A DNA stretch of 64,000 nucleotides from Alteromonas aquimaris (GCF_026183695.1 NZ_JAPFRD010000002.1:54279-118278); one strand, 5' to 3'. Positions 51,112 to 61,711 are shown, numbered from the stretch's first letter. A program made the numbers and translations. Notes: a model not told the origin generated them from the letters alone.

Positions 51112-51764
51112 ACTGGCAAGAAGCGTTAGCACAGGAAAAACAACAAACTTATTTCAAGCAGATTATCGAGGCTGTCGACGCCGAACGACAGGCCGGTAAA
51201 ACCATTTTCCCTCCCGCTGCCGAGGTGTTCGATGCCTTGACACTTACCCCGCTAGAAAAGGTGAAAGTGGTTATTCTGGGGCAAGACCCGTATCACGGTC
51301 CCGGGCAGGCCCATGGATTAAGCTTTTCGGTGCGAGATGGCATAGCATTACCTCCATCGCTGAGGAATATATTCAAAGAATTACAAGCGGATATACCTGA
51401 TTTCTCAGTTCCCTTAAGTGGAAATTTGACAGCATGGGCGCAGCAAGGGGTGTTGTTACTCAACACGGTCCTTACGGTAGAGCAGGGTATGGCGCATAGT
51501 CACGCGAAACTGGGATGGCAACAATTCACCGACAAAGTCATTCAAGTGCTCAATACACATACGAGCAATACGGTGTTTATGCTGTGGGGCAGCTATGCCC
51601 AAAAGAAGGGCGAACGTATCGACCCTGTCCGACACTTAGTACTGCGCGCACCGCACCCGTCACCATTGTCAGCTCATCGCGGCTTCTTGGGATGCAAGCA
51701 TTTCAGCCAAGCGAACGCTTATCTTAGAAGCCACGGTAAAGAGCCAGTAAAATGGCAGTTGTAA
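51108..51764 (+). CDS. ung: Uracil-DNA glycosylase
   Basis: Ung removes uracil from DNA to start base-excision repair. The 218-residue protein has the catalytic water-activating D60 in [18 protein letters not shown] and the H183 loop [11 protein letters not shown], corresponding to D64 and H187 in E. coli. The ATG overlaps the thrC stop by four bases, so ung is translated from the thr operon mRNA unless an internal promoter exists. A strong terminator follows. Confidence 0.97.
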   Translation: MNWQEALAQEKQQTYFKQIIEAVDAERQAGKTIFPPAAEVFDALTLTPLEKVKVVILGQDPYHGPGQAHGLSFSVRDGIALPPSLRNIFKELQADIPDFSVPLSGNLTAWAQQGVLLLNTVLTVEQGMAHSHAKLGWQQFTDKVIQVLNTHTSNTVFMLWGSYAQKKGERIDPVRHLVLRAPHPSPLSAHRGFLGCKHFSQANAYLRSHGKEPVKWQL

Positions 51765-51782
51765 CGTTTTAGCTCCCTGAAA

Positions 51783-51819
51783 AAACAAACGGCTATCACA
51801 GGGTGATAGCCGTTTGTTT
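51783..51819. terminator. Bidirectional terminator between ung and the DUF3545 gene
   Basis: AAACAAACGGCTATCAC and its exact complement GTGATAGCCGTTTGTTT form a 17-bp perfect stem with a 3-base loop, with A and T runs on either side. It serves the convergent thrABC-ung and DUF3545 transcripts. Confidence 0.93.
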
Positions 51820-51824
51820 AAATC

Positions 51825-52016
51825 TTATCTTTCCAGGGCTTCAAGCTCGTATTCGAATTCACAATCGTATTCGGCAAGCTCTTTCTCGAGTCTGAATCTA
51901 TCTTGAAGTGCTTCTATTTCTCGCCACTTCCTTTTTTTGCTTTTTGTTTTAGCAGGACTGGTTTCGATATCTAGTAATGCAAATAGATCTGACTTATCCA
52001 CATGGGTCTCCTTCAT
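51825..52016 (-). CDS. DUF3545 family small protein
   Basis: A 63-residue charged protein: a short N-terminal part (KSDLFALLDIE), a basic KTKSKKRKWREIEA patch (about 24-36) and an acidic helical C-terminus probably forming a coiled coil. It matches DUF3545, a family of short proteins in Vibrio and Alteromonas relatives with unknown role. GGAG precedes the ATG. The upstream 190 bp is gene-free, and it ends at a shared terminator. Confidence 0.8.
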   Translation of the reverse strand: MKETHVDKSDLFALLDIETSPAKTKSKKRKWREIEALQDRFRLEKELAEYDCEFEYELEALER

Positions 52017-52208
52017 TTATACCACTTACCACAAGTGTCAGAGTGAGTAGATATATCCCTCTGCGCAAATTTGTACCACAGCTACGTAAAAAATAAAACA
52101 TAAATATTTACTTTTTATTAACATGCAGTGACAGTTTAATGAAGGTGAATAAGTGAAGGCGGGTTTCGGCCAGTCGAGCTGGCCGATTTGGCATTTTAGT
52201 CGTCTGCC

Positions 52209-53858
52209 CTATTCTGGTGCGTTTGCGTGTTTGAATCGGGCAATCAGTTGTTGTGTTGAAGCATCAAAGTCTGCATCGTCTTGGTCTCCATGAATGCCCG
52301 CGAGCACTCGATCACCCAATACTTTGCCAAGTTCTACACCCCACTGATCGAACGAGTTAAGCTGCCACACCACACCTTGCACAAACACCTTATGTTCATA
52401 CATAGCAATCAGTGCGCCAAGGGTATGGGGGGTCAACGAATCAAACAATATGGTGTTACTGGGCTTATTTCCTGGCATGGTTTTGTGACGCGCCAGACGC
52501 TCACGTTCGTCCTCTTCAAGGCCTTTATCAGCGAGGTCGGCAAAACATTCTTCAAAGGTTTTGCCTTGCATCAATGCTTGCGATTGACCGAAACAATTTG
52601 ACGCCAACATAGCGTGGTGAGTGTCGTCTTGATTTGGCACATTAAGGGGCAATATAAAATCGGCCGGAATTATACCCTGTCCTTGATGAATAAGTTGATG
52701 AAAGCTGTGCTGACCGTTGGTCCCTTCACTTCCCCAAATGATGGGGCCGGTTGGATAGGCAACATTTTCGCCCGATTGGGTAACCGATTTGCCATTACTT
52801 TCCATATCCAACTGCTGAACATAAGCAGGCAGCCCCCGTAAATAGTGATAATAGGGAAGCAGCACATGCGATTGGGCACCAAAAAAATTGCGATACCACA
52901 CGCCCAACATCGCTAAGATAACGGGGAGGTTACGTTCACTCGGGGCGGTAGCAAAATGCCGGTCCATGTCGTGTGCACCTTCGAGCAGTTGCTTGAAATT
53001 AGCAAAGCCAAGTGCCAGCGCAATTGGCAATCCGATGGCTGACCACAATGAATAGCGTCCGCCCACCCAATCCCACATTGGGAAAATATTGTCTTTTGCA
53101 ATGCCAAAACTTACCGCAGCTGTGACATTGGATGACACGGCCACGAAGTGTTTGGCTACATCTTCCTGAGCACCCCCCTGGGCTAAAAACCATGCTTTGG
53201 CTGACTGGGTGTTTTGCAGTGTCTCTTGCGTAGTAAAAGACTTAGATGACATCACAATCAGGGTTTCAGTATGATCTAACTCACTGAGTACATCGTGAAT
53301 ATGGCAACCATCTACGTTAGCCACAAAATGTACCTTGACCGCGCTATGACGAAAGGGCTTTAAGGCTTCGGTCATAATTTTAGGCCCTAAGAAAGAGCCA
53401 CCGATACCTATACTCACTACATGTTTTATGGGTTTCCCGGTGTAACCGGTGTGCGCACCACTGTGCACCGCCTCAGTGAACGACTCCATTTTTTGTAGTG
53501 TCGCTTTCACTTCAGGCATAACGTCTTTGCCATCAACCAGAACAGGCGTATCAGAAACATTGCGCAGGGCAGTATGCAATACCGCCCTGTTTTCTGTTGT
53601 GTTAATCGCTTCACCGGCAAACATTTTTTGCCGTTTGTCACTTAGTCCTTGCGCCTCTGCAAGTGAAAACAGGGTTTGCATCACTTCATCGGTCACGCGG
53701 TTTTTAGAAAAATCTAAATATAAGCCACAACTTTCAACCTGCATGCGTGCAGCACGATCTTCATCCTCGGCAAACCAATCCCGCATGTGTTGTTGATCGA
53801 TAGTTGAGGCCAGCTCTTGAAGGTGTTGCCACTGGGGCAAAGCAGTTAACTCAGTCAT
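52209..53858 (-). CDS. pgi: Glucose-6-phosphate isomerase
   Basis: Pgi interconverts glucose-6-phosphate and fructose-6-phosphate. The 549 residues equal E. coli length. Signature segments are [16 protein letters not shown] (about 150-165), [17 protein letters not shown] and [18 protein letters not shown], the last containing the catalytic Glu and His. It follows tal by 21 bp on the same strand, so tal-pgi form an operon linking glycolysis with the pentose phosphate pathway. A GC-rich hairpin (52166-52186) lies downstream. Confidence 0.98.
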   Translation of the reverse strand: MTELTALPQWQHLQELASTIDQQHMRDWFAEDEDRAARMQVESCGLYLDFSKNRVTDEVMQTLFSLAEAQGLSDKRQKMFAGEAINTTENRAVLHTALRNVSDTPVLVDGKDVMPEVKATLQKMESFTEAVHSGAHTGYTGKPIKHVVSIGIGGSFLGPKIMTEALKPFRHSAVKVHFVANVDGCHIHDVLSELDHTETLIVMSSKSFTTQETLQNTQSAKAWFLAQGGAQEDVAKHFVAVSSNVTAAVSFGIAKDNIFPMWDWVGGRYSLWSAIGLPIALALGFANFKQLLEGAHDMDRHFATAPSERNLPVILAMLGVWYRNFFGAQSHVLLPYYHYLRGLPAYVQQLDMESNGKSVTQSGENVAYPTGPIIWGSEGTNGQHSFHQLIHQGQGIIPADFILPLNVPNQDDTHHAMLASNCFGQSQALMQGKTFEECFADLADKGLEEDERERLARHKTMPGNKPSNTILFDSLTPHTLGALIAMYEHKVFVQGVVWQLNSFDQWGVELGKVLGDRVLAGIHGDQDDADFDASTQQLIARFKHANAPE

Positions 53859-53879
53859 ATTTCTTCCCAGTGTGCGTGA

Positions 53880-54839
53880 CTAAATTCCAAGCTTCTGTTT
53901 GAGCATAGTTTCCAGCTTAACCTGATCCGCAGCGAAGTTACGGATACCTTCGGCAAGCTTTTCTGTGGCCATGGCATCTTCATTCATTTCCCAGCGAAAC
54001 GCGCTTTCGGAAAGCTTTTCGCCCGGTACCTCTGTAGCGCCATTATCATTTAGCACGGCTTTTAGTTCACCAGGCTGATTGGCTAGTTCCTCAAGTAATT
54101 GCGGGCTAATGGTTAAACGATCGCAACCTGCCAAGGCTTGAATTTCACCGATATTTCTAAAACTCGCGCCCATTACCACTGTCTTGTAGCCGTTCGCTTT
54201 GTAAAAATCGTAAATTTTAGAGACCGATACGACACCTGGATCTTCATTTGGTGCATACTCTTTTTTGTCAGTATTTTGTTTATACCAATCCAGAATGCGG
54301 CCAACGAATGGCGAAATAAGAAATACACCCGCTTCAGCACACGCACGTGCCTGGGCAAAACTGAACAGTAAGGTCAGATTACAATTGATACCCTTTTGTT
54401 CAAGTACTTCGGCAGCCCGAATACCTTCCCACGTGGACGCGACTTTAATAAGAATGCGTGATGTATCAATGCCTTCGTCGCTGTATAACTGAACTAAGCG
54501 CTCTGCTTTGCTGATAGTAGCTTGGGTATCGAAAGACAAACGTGCATCGACCTCTGTTGAAATGCGCCCTGGAATGAGCGCGGAGATTTCTTTACCTATC
54601 ATTACTGCAAGTTTATCGGCGGCATCGGTGAGTTGCTGATCGTTGTCTTTGGACTGTAGCTTGGCCCAGGCAACCGCATCGTCAATTAAACCGCTGTACT
54701 GAGGTAATGACGCGGCTTTTAAAAGAAGCGACGGGTTTGTGGTGGCGTCAACAGGGGTATATTTTTTAATGGCTTCAATGTCACCCGTGTCGGCAACAAC
54801 AGTGGTTATTTCACGTAACGATGCTAGCTGATTGCTCAT
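53880..54839 (-). CDS. tal: Transaldolase
   Basis: Transaldolase moves a dihydroxyacetone unit between sugar phosphates in the non-oxidative pentose phosphate pathway. The 319-residue protein is of the TalA/TalB class. The Schiff-base lysine is K132 in [11 protein letters not shown], and [12 protein letters not shown] (31-42) is the N-terminal signature. It is promoter-proximal to pgi. The 252 bp upstream, shared with divergent yaaA, is AT-rich. Confidence 0.97.
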   Translation of the reverse strand: MSNQLASLREITTVVADTGDIEAIKKYTPVDATTNPSLLLKAASLPQYSGLIDDAVAWAKLQSKDNDQQLTDAADKLAVMIGKEISALIPGRISTEVDARLSFDTQATISKAERLVQLYSDEGIDTSRILIKVASTWEGIRAAEVLEQKGINCNLTLLFSFAQARACAEAGVFLISPFVGRILDWYKQNTDKKEYAPNEDPGVVSVSKIYDFYKANGYKTVVMGASFRNIGEIQALAGCDRLTISPQLLEELANQPGELKAVLNDNGATEVPGEKLSESAFRWEMNEDAMATEKLAEGIRNFAADQVKLETMLKQKLGI

Positions 54840-55091
54840 TCTTTCTCTCTGATAATGTTAAATGATACCTGCTGACTCACGTCAGCAATCAAATGAAATC
54901 CTGATGTATTTTCACCAATAAGTAAGGTATTACAGGGTAGGTTGTCTGACGGATTGCGTCAGCATAAACATTTGTTCTTTATAGCAGAGATAGCGCTATT
55001 TTTATACCCTTAAGCCGCACCATGTTATGATTACGCCTAATGATACGACTTGTTCAAAAATAAACATATTCAAACCCTTTCAGGAGAGTAG

Positions 55092-55865
55092 ATGTTAGTT
55101 GTTGTTTCACCAGCGAAAAATTTAGATTATGAGACGAATGTTCCGGTTACCCAATTCAGCCAGCCTGAGATGATGGAACAAACACAGAAACTGGTGGAAA
55201 TTAGCCGGCAATTATCACCCGCAGAGTTAGCTTCGTTAATGAGCATTAGCGATAAGTTGGCGACCTTAAATGCCAATCGTTTTGCCGAATTTACTTTGCC
55301 TTTTACAGCAAATAATGCGCGCCAGGCAATATTCGCGTTTAATGGGGACGTGTACACCGGTTTAGACGCCTACTCCCTGGACAAGCCAACGCTTGAGTAT
55401 GCACAAGGTCACCTACGCATCCTCTCCGGGCTGTATGGGTTACTCAAACCTTTGGACTTAATGCAGCCATACAGGCTGGAAATGGGAACTAAGCTGACCA
55501 ACCCCGTTGGCAAGGATTTGTATGCCTATTGGGGCGACACTATTACGCACAAGCTAAATGATGCATTGCAAGCACAAGGTGACAACATCCTGATAAATCT
55601 TGCCTCGAATGAATATTTTCGAGCGGTAAAAAAGGCAAAAGTAGAAGGCATGATCATCACGCCTGTCTTCAAAGACATGAAGAACGGACAATATAAAACC
55701 ATCAGCTTTTTTGCCAAAAAAGCGCGCGGCATGATGGCGCGTTTTGTCTTACAAAATCAGATCAGCGACGTAGACGAGCTAAAATCTTTTGCCGATCAGG
55801 GCTATGCTTATAGTGAAGCGCAAAGTAGTTCGACTGAGCTGGTGTTCTTGCGTGATGAGCAGTAA
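55092..55865 (+). CDS. yaaA: Peroxide stress protein YaaA
   Basis: YaaA (DUF328/UPF0246) limits DNA damage during peroxide stress in E. coli by lowering free iron, and has a DNA-binding fold. The 257 residues begin [15 protein letters not shown], and contain [33 protein letters not shown] and the C-terminal KARGMMARF segment, all family hallmarks. CAGGAGAG precedes the ATG. Probably monocistronic and OxyR-dependent by analogy; no operator was identified. Confidence 0.95.
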   Translation: MLVVVSPAKNLDYETNVPVTQFSQPEMMEQTQKLVEISRQLSPAELASLMSISDKLATLNANRFAEFTLPFTANNARQAIFAFNGDVYTGLDAYSLDKPTLEYAQGHLRILSGLYGLLKPLDLMQPYRLEMGTKLTNPVGKDLYAYWGDTITHKLNDALQAQGDNILINLASNEYFRAVKKAKVEGMIITPVFKDMKNGQYKTISFFAKKARGMMARFVLQNQISDVDELKSFADQGYAYSEAQSSSTELVFLRDEQ

Positions 55866-55925
55866 ACGTACCTGACACCGTGTCACCTTTCGATAGGATG
55901 GGTACCTTAACCAGAGGGAGAGGAT

Positions 55926-56555
55926 ATGTATACGCTTTACGGTTATCCCAAAACGCGCTCCATGCGTGTAGCATGGGCGTTAGAAGAAATGAATATTCCG
56001 TATGAGTATCAGCTAGTTGATTTGAAAAAAGGAGCCCACCTTAGTGATGATTTCGCTGCACTTTCACCGACCGCTAAGGTTCCTCTGTTAAAAACCCCTG
56101 AGGGGTTATTGTCCGAGTCAGCCGCGATTGTCACCTATTTGGCTGATAAGCATGGTGCTGGAAAATTTATTCCACAACCCGCTTCTTTCGCCCGTGGACA
56201 TTTTGCGCAGATGCTGTGCTTTTTAATCACGGAACTAGAACAGCCATTATGGAATAAGGCTAAACATACTTTTATTTTGCCGGAACAATACCGTCTTAAG
56301 GGAATGGCTGACAGTGCAAAGTACGAGTTTGAAAAAGCCCTTAAAGCATTTTGCAGTCTTCTGGAAAATAATGAATACGTCGCCGGCGAAGAGTTTACGG
56401 TAGCCGATATCATTGCAGGACACATTCTAGCCTGGGCTAAAAGTGAAGGGATGGATTTAACCTTCGACCATGTTCGCAATTACGCCGATAGGGTATTGCA
56501 ACGCCCCGCCTACAGGCATGCCTGGGAAAGGGAAAATACGTATTTGGCAGGGTAA
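55926..56555 (+). CDS. Glutathione S-transferase family protein
   Basis: A 209-residue GST. The N-terminal thioredoxin-like domain (about 1-78) has YPKTRSMRVAWALEE with a serine/threonine-type active site region, KVPLLKT with the cis-proline, and ESAAIVTYLADKHG for the gamma-glutamyl site. The helical domain follows, with FTVADIIAGHIL as the N-capping box. Its specific substrate is unknown. It lies 60 bp after yaaA, with GAGGGAGAGG before the ATG, and may share its transcript. Confidence 0.9.
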   Translation: MYTLYGYPKTRSMRVAWALEEMNIPYEYQLVDLKKGAHLSDDFAALSPTAKVPLLKTPEGLLSESAAIVTYLADKHGAGKFIPQPASFARGHFAQMLCFLITELEQPLWNKAKHTFILPEQYRLKGMADSAKYEFEKALKAFCSLLENNEYVAGEEFTVADIIAGHILAWAKSEGMDLTFDHVRNYADRVLQRPAYRHAWERENTYLAG

Positions 56556-56941
56556 GCGGGGATACTCCATCCCCCAGATATTTGCTGCAGGATTGGCATT
56601 TCCCGGTCTGACTGTGCGAAGTAACCTTAATGAATAAATATGCTCGCAGCGCGCGGATACGCTATGTACTCAAATGGAGAAATGTAGGCGTAATTGCGAT
56701 ATAGGAACACGTTGTCACATGGCAGGGGCCCCTTAGCCGATACGAAGGATTATTTGAACAGAATATTCTCACTTTCAATGCCTCAGATAAAAAATGACAA
56801 GGGTAAGACCGAGAGGACTGAAGAGAAAAACCGCGTTAGAAGGGGGAAACTACGACCGGGTTATTGCACGTTATCCAACCCGGTCGCTGTTTAAATCAGG
56901 TATATCCAATCTTGATACCTGTATGCGTTTAAAACTGGTTC
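56556..56941. other. Intergenic region with a terminator-like hairpin
   Basis: A 386-bp gap between convergent genes. CGACCGGGTT (56853-56862) and AACCCGGTCG (56877-56886) form a perfect 10-bp stem around a 14-base loop, about 55 bp past the DUF4426 stop; the T run is poor in either direction. Small frames in the area (56694-57012) lack ribosome sites and are not credible genes. Confidence 0.55.
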
Positions 56942-57394
56942 TTAATCCAGATAAATTTTTTGCTGAAACTTTAGTTGCTTGCGGTTGTTGCCAATCTGAA
57001 TATCAATGTTGAAACGATAGATTTCAGCATCATCTACCGGTAAGGTAGCAAGATAATAGATGGCGTCGCCTTCTTTCACTTTCTTAAATTTTAATTCCTT
57101 TGCGGTACCAAGCAAGTTGGTAGCTTTGCCGGATAGCGCGACATCAAGCGCTTTTTTGCTCGTTTTATCTAATACGGCCACGTTGACCAAGGCGTTGTAG
57201 CGACTGCGCACCAAACCATAGTTTCGCGCTACTTCAGGCGTGAAAAAGGTGCTGTTTACTACCATGTAATGCACTTCATAATCGCCCAGTATTTGCTTCT
57301 GTTCTGCGAATGCATTTCCTCCAGGGGTCAGCAACGCTAACGCTAAAATACAAACTGTGAGAGGGGTAACGGCATAGTGAAAATAGGTTTTCAT
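56942..57394 (-). CDS. DUF4426 family secreted protein
   Basis: A 150-residue periplasmic protein with a signal peptide (hydrophobic 10-24, cleavage after AFA). The mature sequence LGDYEVHYMVVNSTFFTPEVARNYGLVRSR is typical of DUF4426, found in the same gene neighbourhood in other gammaproteobacteria. The function is unknown. I chose ATG 57394, eight bases beyond the yggT stop; a TTG start at 57415 would overlap yggT and precede the signal peptide with unlikely residues. It is last in yggS-proC-yggT. Confidence 0.85.
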   Translation of the reverse strand: MKTYFHYAVTPLTVCILALALLTPGGNAFAEQKQILGDYEVHYMVVNSTFFTPEVARNYGLVRSRYNALVNVAVLDKTSKKALDVALSGKATNLLGTAKELKFKKVKEGDAIYYLATLPVDDAEIYRFNIDIQIGNNRKQLKFQQKIYLD

Positions 57395-57401
57395 GGAGGT
57401 C

Positions 57402-57944
57402 TCAATATAAACCAAAGGTGTCTTGAATCAACAATTGCAAAAATTGCAATGCAATTATAGCCACCAGTACTGACAAGTCTAATCCGCCTATGGGAGGGAT
57501 GACTTTTCTGATAGGGGCCAGAAACGGCTCGGTCAGCTGGTGCAGTACATACTCGATGGGATTCTGTCCTTGCGAGAACCAACTTAGAATGGCGCGAATA
57601 ATTAACACCCAGAACATCAGCGACAAGGCTTCTTTAATCACATCAAAGAAGGCATACACAATAAAACCAACCACATGGATGGTGCCGGTGCCAAACACAA
57701 ACGAGAGCGTGGCCACTTTTATAAAAGATACGAGTAACGCTAACACAAATGTTGCCGTATCAAAGCGCCCGATTGAAGGGACCACCCGTCGCAATGGTCC
57801 TACAATTGGATGCGTCGCTTTAACCACAAACTGACTGAGTGGGTTATAAAAGTCAGCGCGTACTAACTGCAGCCATAACCGTAAGATGACCACCATTAAA
57901 TACAGATTAAATAATGTACTGATGAGAAATACTGAAGCGTTCAT
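57402..57944 (-). CDS. yggT: YggT family membrane protein
   Basis: A 180-residue inner-membrane protein with two YggT repeats, each a pair of hydrophobic helices with the motif NPLSQFVVKATHPIVGPLRRVVP (about 35-57) or its second-half equivalent NPIEYVLHQLTEPFLAPIRKVIP. YggT proteins have been tied to osmotic tolerance and, elsewhere, to membrane-complex assembly; the role here is not established. It follows proC by 23 bp. Confidence 0.94.
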   Translation of the reverse strand: MNASVFLISTLFNLYLMVVILRLWLQLVRADFYNPLSQFVVKATHPIVGPLRRVVPSIGRFDTATFVLALLVSFIKVATLSFVFGTGTIHVVGFIVYAFFDVIKEALSLMFWVLIIRAILSWFSQGQNPIEYVLHQLTEPFLAPIRKVIPPIGGLDLSVLVAIIALQFLQLLIQDTFGLY

Positions 57945-57967
57945 TTCAAAAAACTTCCTGAAAATTA

Positions 57968-58789
57968 TTAAAGTTGTTTAGCCATTTCGTCAGCACGGGC
58001 AACCGCTGCCTGCATTGCCTTGGATACTATTTTTTCTAAGCCTTGATCTATCAGTGTATTCACCGCTGCCGCAGTAGTGCCACCTTTAGAGGTGACTTGC
58101 GCACGCAGCTCACTTAATTCAAGCTCGGGATTCTGACATACCATTTCTGCGGCACCCAACATTGCCTGTTGAACCATTAGACGGGCATCGTCCTTATCGA
58201 AGCCCAATTGCATAGCCTCTTCCTGCATGGCTTGTAAAAATAAGAAGAAATAGGCAGGGCTGCTGCCTGCAGCGGCAATAACCCCATTAATTTCCTCTTC
58301 GTTATCCACCCAGATGGTTTCGCCTACGCTGCCCATTACGTCGTCCACATAATGTCTATCCGCTTCACTTACATTGCTATCAGCGAACATGCCCGACATG
58401 CCTTTGCCGAGTAAACTTGGGGTGTTTGGCATGATACGTACAACAGGGTGAGCTCCGCCCAGCATTTCCTGTAGACGCGCCACGGTTAAACCGGCTGCGA
58501 TGGACAAAAACAGCTTGCCTTCGAGATTGTTATTCTGTTGAAGAGCCGCGCACATATCACCCATGATTTGTGGTTTTACCGCTAATACAATGGCATCGGC
58601 AAACTGGCAGGCATCATCATTAGACTGAGTGATTTTTATGCCGAAATCGTGTTCAAGTTTCTCTAATTTAGGCATGCTTGGATTGCTTGCCAGAATGTGA
58701 TCGGCAGGATAACCAGAGTGAATTAAACCACTGATAATGCTGCGAGTCATATTACCTGCACCGATAAATGCCAATTTTTTGTGTTGCAT
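57968..58789 (-). CDS. proC: Pyrroline-5-carboxylate reductase
   Basis: ProC carries out the last step of proline synthesis, reducing pyrroline-5-carboxylate with NADPH. The 273 residues show the Rossmann motif FIGAGNMTRSIISGL (8-22), AVKPQIM (about 72-78), and the C-terminal signature GSSPAYFFLFLQAMQEEAMQLG and VTSKGGTTAAAVN. It lies between yggS and yggT, a conserved arrangement. Confidence 0.98.
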   Translation of the reverse strand: MQHKKLAFIGAGNMTRSIISGLIHSGYPADHILASNPSMPKLEKLEHDFGIKITQSNDDACQFADAIVLAVKPQIMGDMCAALQQNNNLEGKLFLSIAAGLTVARLQEMLGGAHPVVRIMPNTPSLLGKGMSGMFADSNVSEADRHYVDDVMGSVGETIWVDNEEEINGVIAAAGSSPAYFFLFLQAMQEEAMQLGFDKDDARLMVQQAMLGAAEMVCQNPELELSELRAQVTSKGGTTAAAVNTLIDQGLEKIVSKAMQAAVARADEMAKQL

Positions 58790-58830
58790 GAAAACCCTTT
58801 TAGTTAATTTATGTTGCTGCGATGGCCTGG

Positions 58831-59517
58831 CTAATTGCGTGCGCCAAATATCGCTGTCCCGATACGCACCATAGTTGAACCATGTTGAATGGCTGCTTCC
58901 ACATCATCGCTCATACCTACGGATAGGGTATCAAAATTGCTCAGCTTTGTACGATATTCGCCGAATAATTCCTCTAGCATGGATAGTGTCGTTTCTTGTT
59001 CAACCGCGTCCATGTTCGCCTTAGGAATGGCCATCAGCCCTCTCAGTGTTAGATGGGGGAGAGGTTCTACAATTTCAACAAGTTCTGGTAGTTGATTGGG
59101 TGGGATGCCCGACTTTGACGCTTCATCATTAATATTGACTTGAATGCAGCAGTTTAGTGGCGGCAGGTTTGCCGGTCGCTGTTCGTTCAAGCGACGAGCA
59201 ATTTTAGCGCGGTCGAGTGATTGTACCCAGTCAAAATGTTCGGCGACCAGCTTTGTCTTATTTGATTGAATGGGACCAATCATATGCCATTCAATGTCGC
59301 TAAGCTGTTGCAATTGAATAATTTTTTCAACCCCCTCCTGAACATAGTTTTCACCAAATAAACGGTGTCCCGCTTCATACGCTTGACTGATATCAGATAC
59401 CGGTTTGGTCTTGCTGACGGCTAGTAATTTAACCGAATTTCGGGGACGATGAGCATTATCAGTGGCCTGTTCTATCCGTACATAGGCGGATTGCAGCCGT
59501 TCTGCTATTGTTTGCAT
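58831..59517 (-). CDS. yggS: PLP homeostasis protein (YggS/PLPBP)
   Basis: A 228-residue PLP-binding protein with an alanine-racemase-like barrel but no known catalysis; it helps balance vitamin B6 and amino acid pools. The PLP lysine is K36 in LLAVSKTKP, as in E. coli. FGENYVQEG, WHMIGPIQSNKTK and the C-terminal STMVRIGTAIFGAR are diagnostic. It leads the yggS-proC-yggT-DUF4426 operon and is divergent from pilT with 29 bp between the chosen starts. Confidence 0.96.
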   Translation of the reverse strand: MQTIAERLQSAYVRIEQATDNAHRPRNSVKLLAVSKTKPVSDISQAYEAGHRLFGENYVQEGVEKIIQLQQLSDIEWHMIGPIQSNKTKLVAEHFDWVQSLDRAKIARRLNEQRPANLPPLNCCIQVNINDEASKSGIPPNQLPELVEIVEPLPHLTLRGLMAIPKANMDAVEQETTLSMLEELFGEYRTKLSNFDTLSVGMSDDVEAAIQHGSTMVRIGTAIFGARN

Positions 59518-59546
59518 TAGTCACCATAAGTTTTGGAGAGATAGCC

Positions 59547-60584
59547 TTGGATATTACCGAACTTTTAGCTTTCAGTGTAAAAAATAACGCCTCCGACTTG
59601 CACCTGTCAGCTGGCTTACCTCCGATCATTCGCGTTGACGGCGAAATGCGCCGCTTAAATGTGCCTGAGCTGGATCATAAGCAAGTACATGCGCTGGTTT
59701 ATGAAATCATGAATGATCGTCAGCGTAAAGAATACGAAGAGAACTTAGAAACCGATTTCTCATTTGAAGTTAAGGATTTATCTCGCTTCCGGGTAAATGC
59801 GTTTGTCCAAAATCGTGGTGCAGCAGCCGTACTGCGTACCATACCCAGCCGCGTGCTGACGCTGGATGAGCTGGGTGCTCCGGCTATTTTCAAAGATATT
59901 ATCAATCAGCCTACCGGACTGGTGTTAGTGACTGGCGCCACAGGCTCGGGTAAAAGTACCACCTTGGCAGCGATGGTTGATCATATCAATTCTTACAAAC
60001 GGGAACACATTCTCACAATCGAAGACCCTATTGAATTTGTACACGAAAATAAAATGAGTGTGCTTAACCAGCGGGAAGTTCATCGCGATACGCATAGTTT
60101 TTCCAATGCCTTACGCTCGGCGCTACGTGAGGATCCCGATGTTATTCTGGTCGGTGAGCTACGTGACCTCGAAACCATCCGTTTGGCCATGTCGGCTGCG
60201 GAGACGGGACATTTGGTGTTTGGAACGTTACATACCAATTCTGCTCCCAAGACTATCGACCGTATTATTGACGTGTTTCCTGCCGAGGAAAAAGCCATGG
60301 TGCGCTCAATGCTCTCAGAGTCGTTACGCGCCGTAATCTCACAAACGTTGCTTAAAAAAATTGGCGGGGGACGGGTTGCTGCCCATGAAATCATGGTCGG
60401 GATCCCGGCCATTCGTAACCTGATTCGAGAAGACAAAGTGCCTCAAATGTACTCAGTTATTCAGACTGGACAGGCACACGGTATGCAGACTATGGATCAA
60501 TGTCTGCAAAAACTTGTGGCGATGGGCGTAATTACGCAGCAAGATGCAGCCGCCAAATCTATTGATAAAGCCAAAATGGGTTAG
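59547..60584 (+). CDS. pilT: Type IV pilus retraction ATPase PilT
   Basis: PilT is the hexameric motor that disassembles type IV pili and powers twitching. With TTG 59547 as start (GGAGAG six bases upstream) it has 345 residues and opens with DITELLAFSVKNNASDLHLS, the expected PilT N-terminus; the longer frame from 59508 would overlap yggS. Walker A GATGSGKST is at about 130-138, the Asp box TIEDPIEFVHE, the Walker B region ILVGELRDLET and AIRNLIRE follow. It is upstream of pilU. Confidence 0.97.
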   Translation: MDITELLAFSVKNNASDLHLSAGLPPIIRVDGEMRRLNVPELDHKQVHALVYEIMNDRQRKEYEENLETDFSFEVKDLSRFRVNAFVQNRGAAAVLRTIPSRVLTLDELGAPAIFKDIINQPTGLVLVTGATGSGKSTTLAAMVDHINSYKREHILTIEDPIEFVHENKMSVLNQREVHRDTHSFSNALRSALREDPDVILVGELRDLETIRLAMSAAETGHLVFGTLHTNSAPKTIDRIIDVFPAEEKAMVRSMLSESLRAVISQTLLKKIGGGRVAAHEIMVGIPAIRNLIREDKVPQMYSVIQTGQAHGMQTMDQCLQKLVAMGVITQQDAAAKSIDKAKMG

Positions 60585-60599
60585 CGGGAAGGAGAAACC

Positions 60600-61709
60600 A
60601 TGCTGGATTCCTATTTAGAAAAAATGGTCGAAACTTCAGCCTCAGACCTTTTCGTGACGGCTGGATTTCCCGTTAGTGCTAAAGTGAACGGACAGATGAC
60701 GCCATTCAGTGATGCACCCCTATCAGATGCTGAAGCCTTGGCACTGGTGCATGAGGCGATGGACGAAAAGCAACAAGACACCTTTCATACCAGCAAGGAA
60801 TGTAATTTCGCTATCGCCAGAGACGGTGTGGGGCGATTCCGCTGCAGCGCCTTTTGGCAGCGTGATAATGCTGGCATGGTTGTGCGTCGAATTGTGACGC
60901 AAATCCCTCAGGCGGATTCGCTTGGCCTGCCTCCCGTGTTAAAAGATATTATTATGGCAAAGCGAGGGTTGATCCTCTTTGTCGGCGGCACCGGCACCGG
61001 TAAATCAACATCCCTTGCCGCCTTGATTGGACACCGCAATGAGAACTCTCACGGACACATTCTAACCATCGAAGATCCAATCGAATTTGTACATGAGCAT
61101 CGTAACTGCGTGGTTACTCAACGCGAAGTAGGCATCGATACGCAGTCTTTTGATGATGCGCTGAAAAGTTCGCTACGTCAGGCCCCTGACGTGATATTAA
61201 TTGGTGAAATCCGTTCTATGGAAACCATGGAATATGCCATGTCATTCGCAGACACCGGCCATTTGTGTGTGGCCACGCTGCACGCCAACAATGCCAATCA
61301 AGCCATTGAGCGCATTATGCATTTAGCGCCTAAAGATATGCACGATAAGCTACGTTTTGACTTAAGTTTAAATATTCGTGCAATCGTGGCCCAGCAGCTG
61401 GTCCCTACCAAAGACGGTAAGGGGCGGGTAGCGGCGATTGAAATTTTGTTGAATTCTCCGTTAGTGTCTGATCTTATTCAACGAAACGAAATAGGCGGCT
61501 TAAAAGACGCGATGAAAAAAGGGCGCGAAATGGGTATGCAGAGTTTTGATATGGCACTTTATGATTTATATAAAGCCGGCAAAATTGAGCTTGATCAGGC
61601 CTTGCACCATGCCGATTCTCCCAACGATCTACGTTTGATGATTAAATTGGATACTAAAGAAGGTTCTGGCTTGGGCTCGCTTTCTAACGTTTCTATTGAT
61701 ATGGATTAA
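60600..61709 (+). CDS. pilU: Type IV pilus retraction ATPase PilU
   Basis: PilU is the PilT paralogue that cooperates with it in force-demanding retraction. The 369 residues include Walker A GGTGTGKST (about 128-136), TIEDPIEFVHEH, the Walker B region VILIGEIRSMET and HLCVATLHANNANQA. It starts 15 bp after the pilT stop with GGAAGGAG. It precedes a DUF2007 gene by two bases. Confidence 0.97.
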   Translation: MLDSYLEKMVETSASDLFVTAGFPVSAKVNGQMTPFSDAPLSDAEALALVHEAMDEKQQDTFHTSKECNFAIARDGVGRFRCSAFWQRDNAGMVVRRIVTQIPQADSLGLPPVLKDIIMAKRGLILFVGGTGTGKSTSLAALIGHRNENSHGHILTIEDPIEFVHEHRNCVVTQREVGIDTQSFDDALKSSLRQAPDVILIGEIRSMETMEYAMSFADTGHLCVATLHANNANQAIERIMHLAPKDMHDKLRFDLSLNIRAIVAQQLVPTKDGKGRVAAIEILLNSPLVSDLIQRNEIGGLKDAMKKGREMGMQSFDMALYDLYKAGKIELDQALHHADSPNDLRLMIKLDTKEGSGLGSLSNVSIDMD

Positions 61710-61711
61710 CG

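Noticed and set aside
52166-52186. Terminator for pgi
   Set aside because: A perfect 8-bp stem exists, but it has no T run in the pgi direction, so it is mentioned only with pgi.
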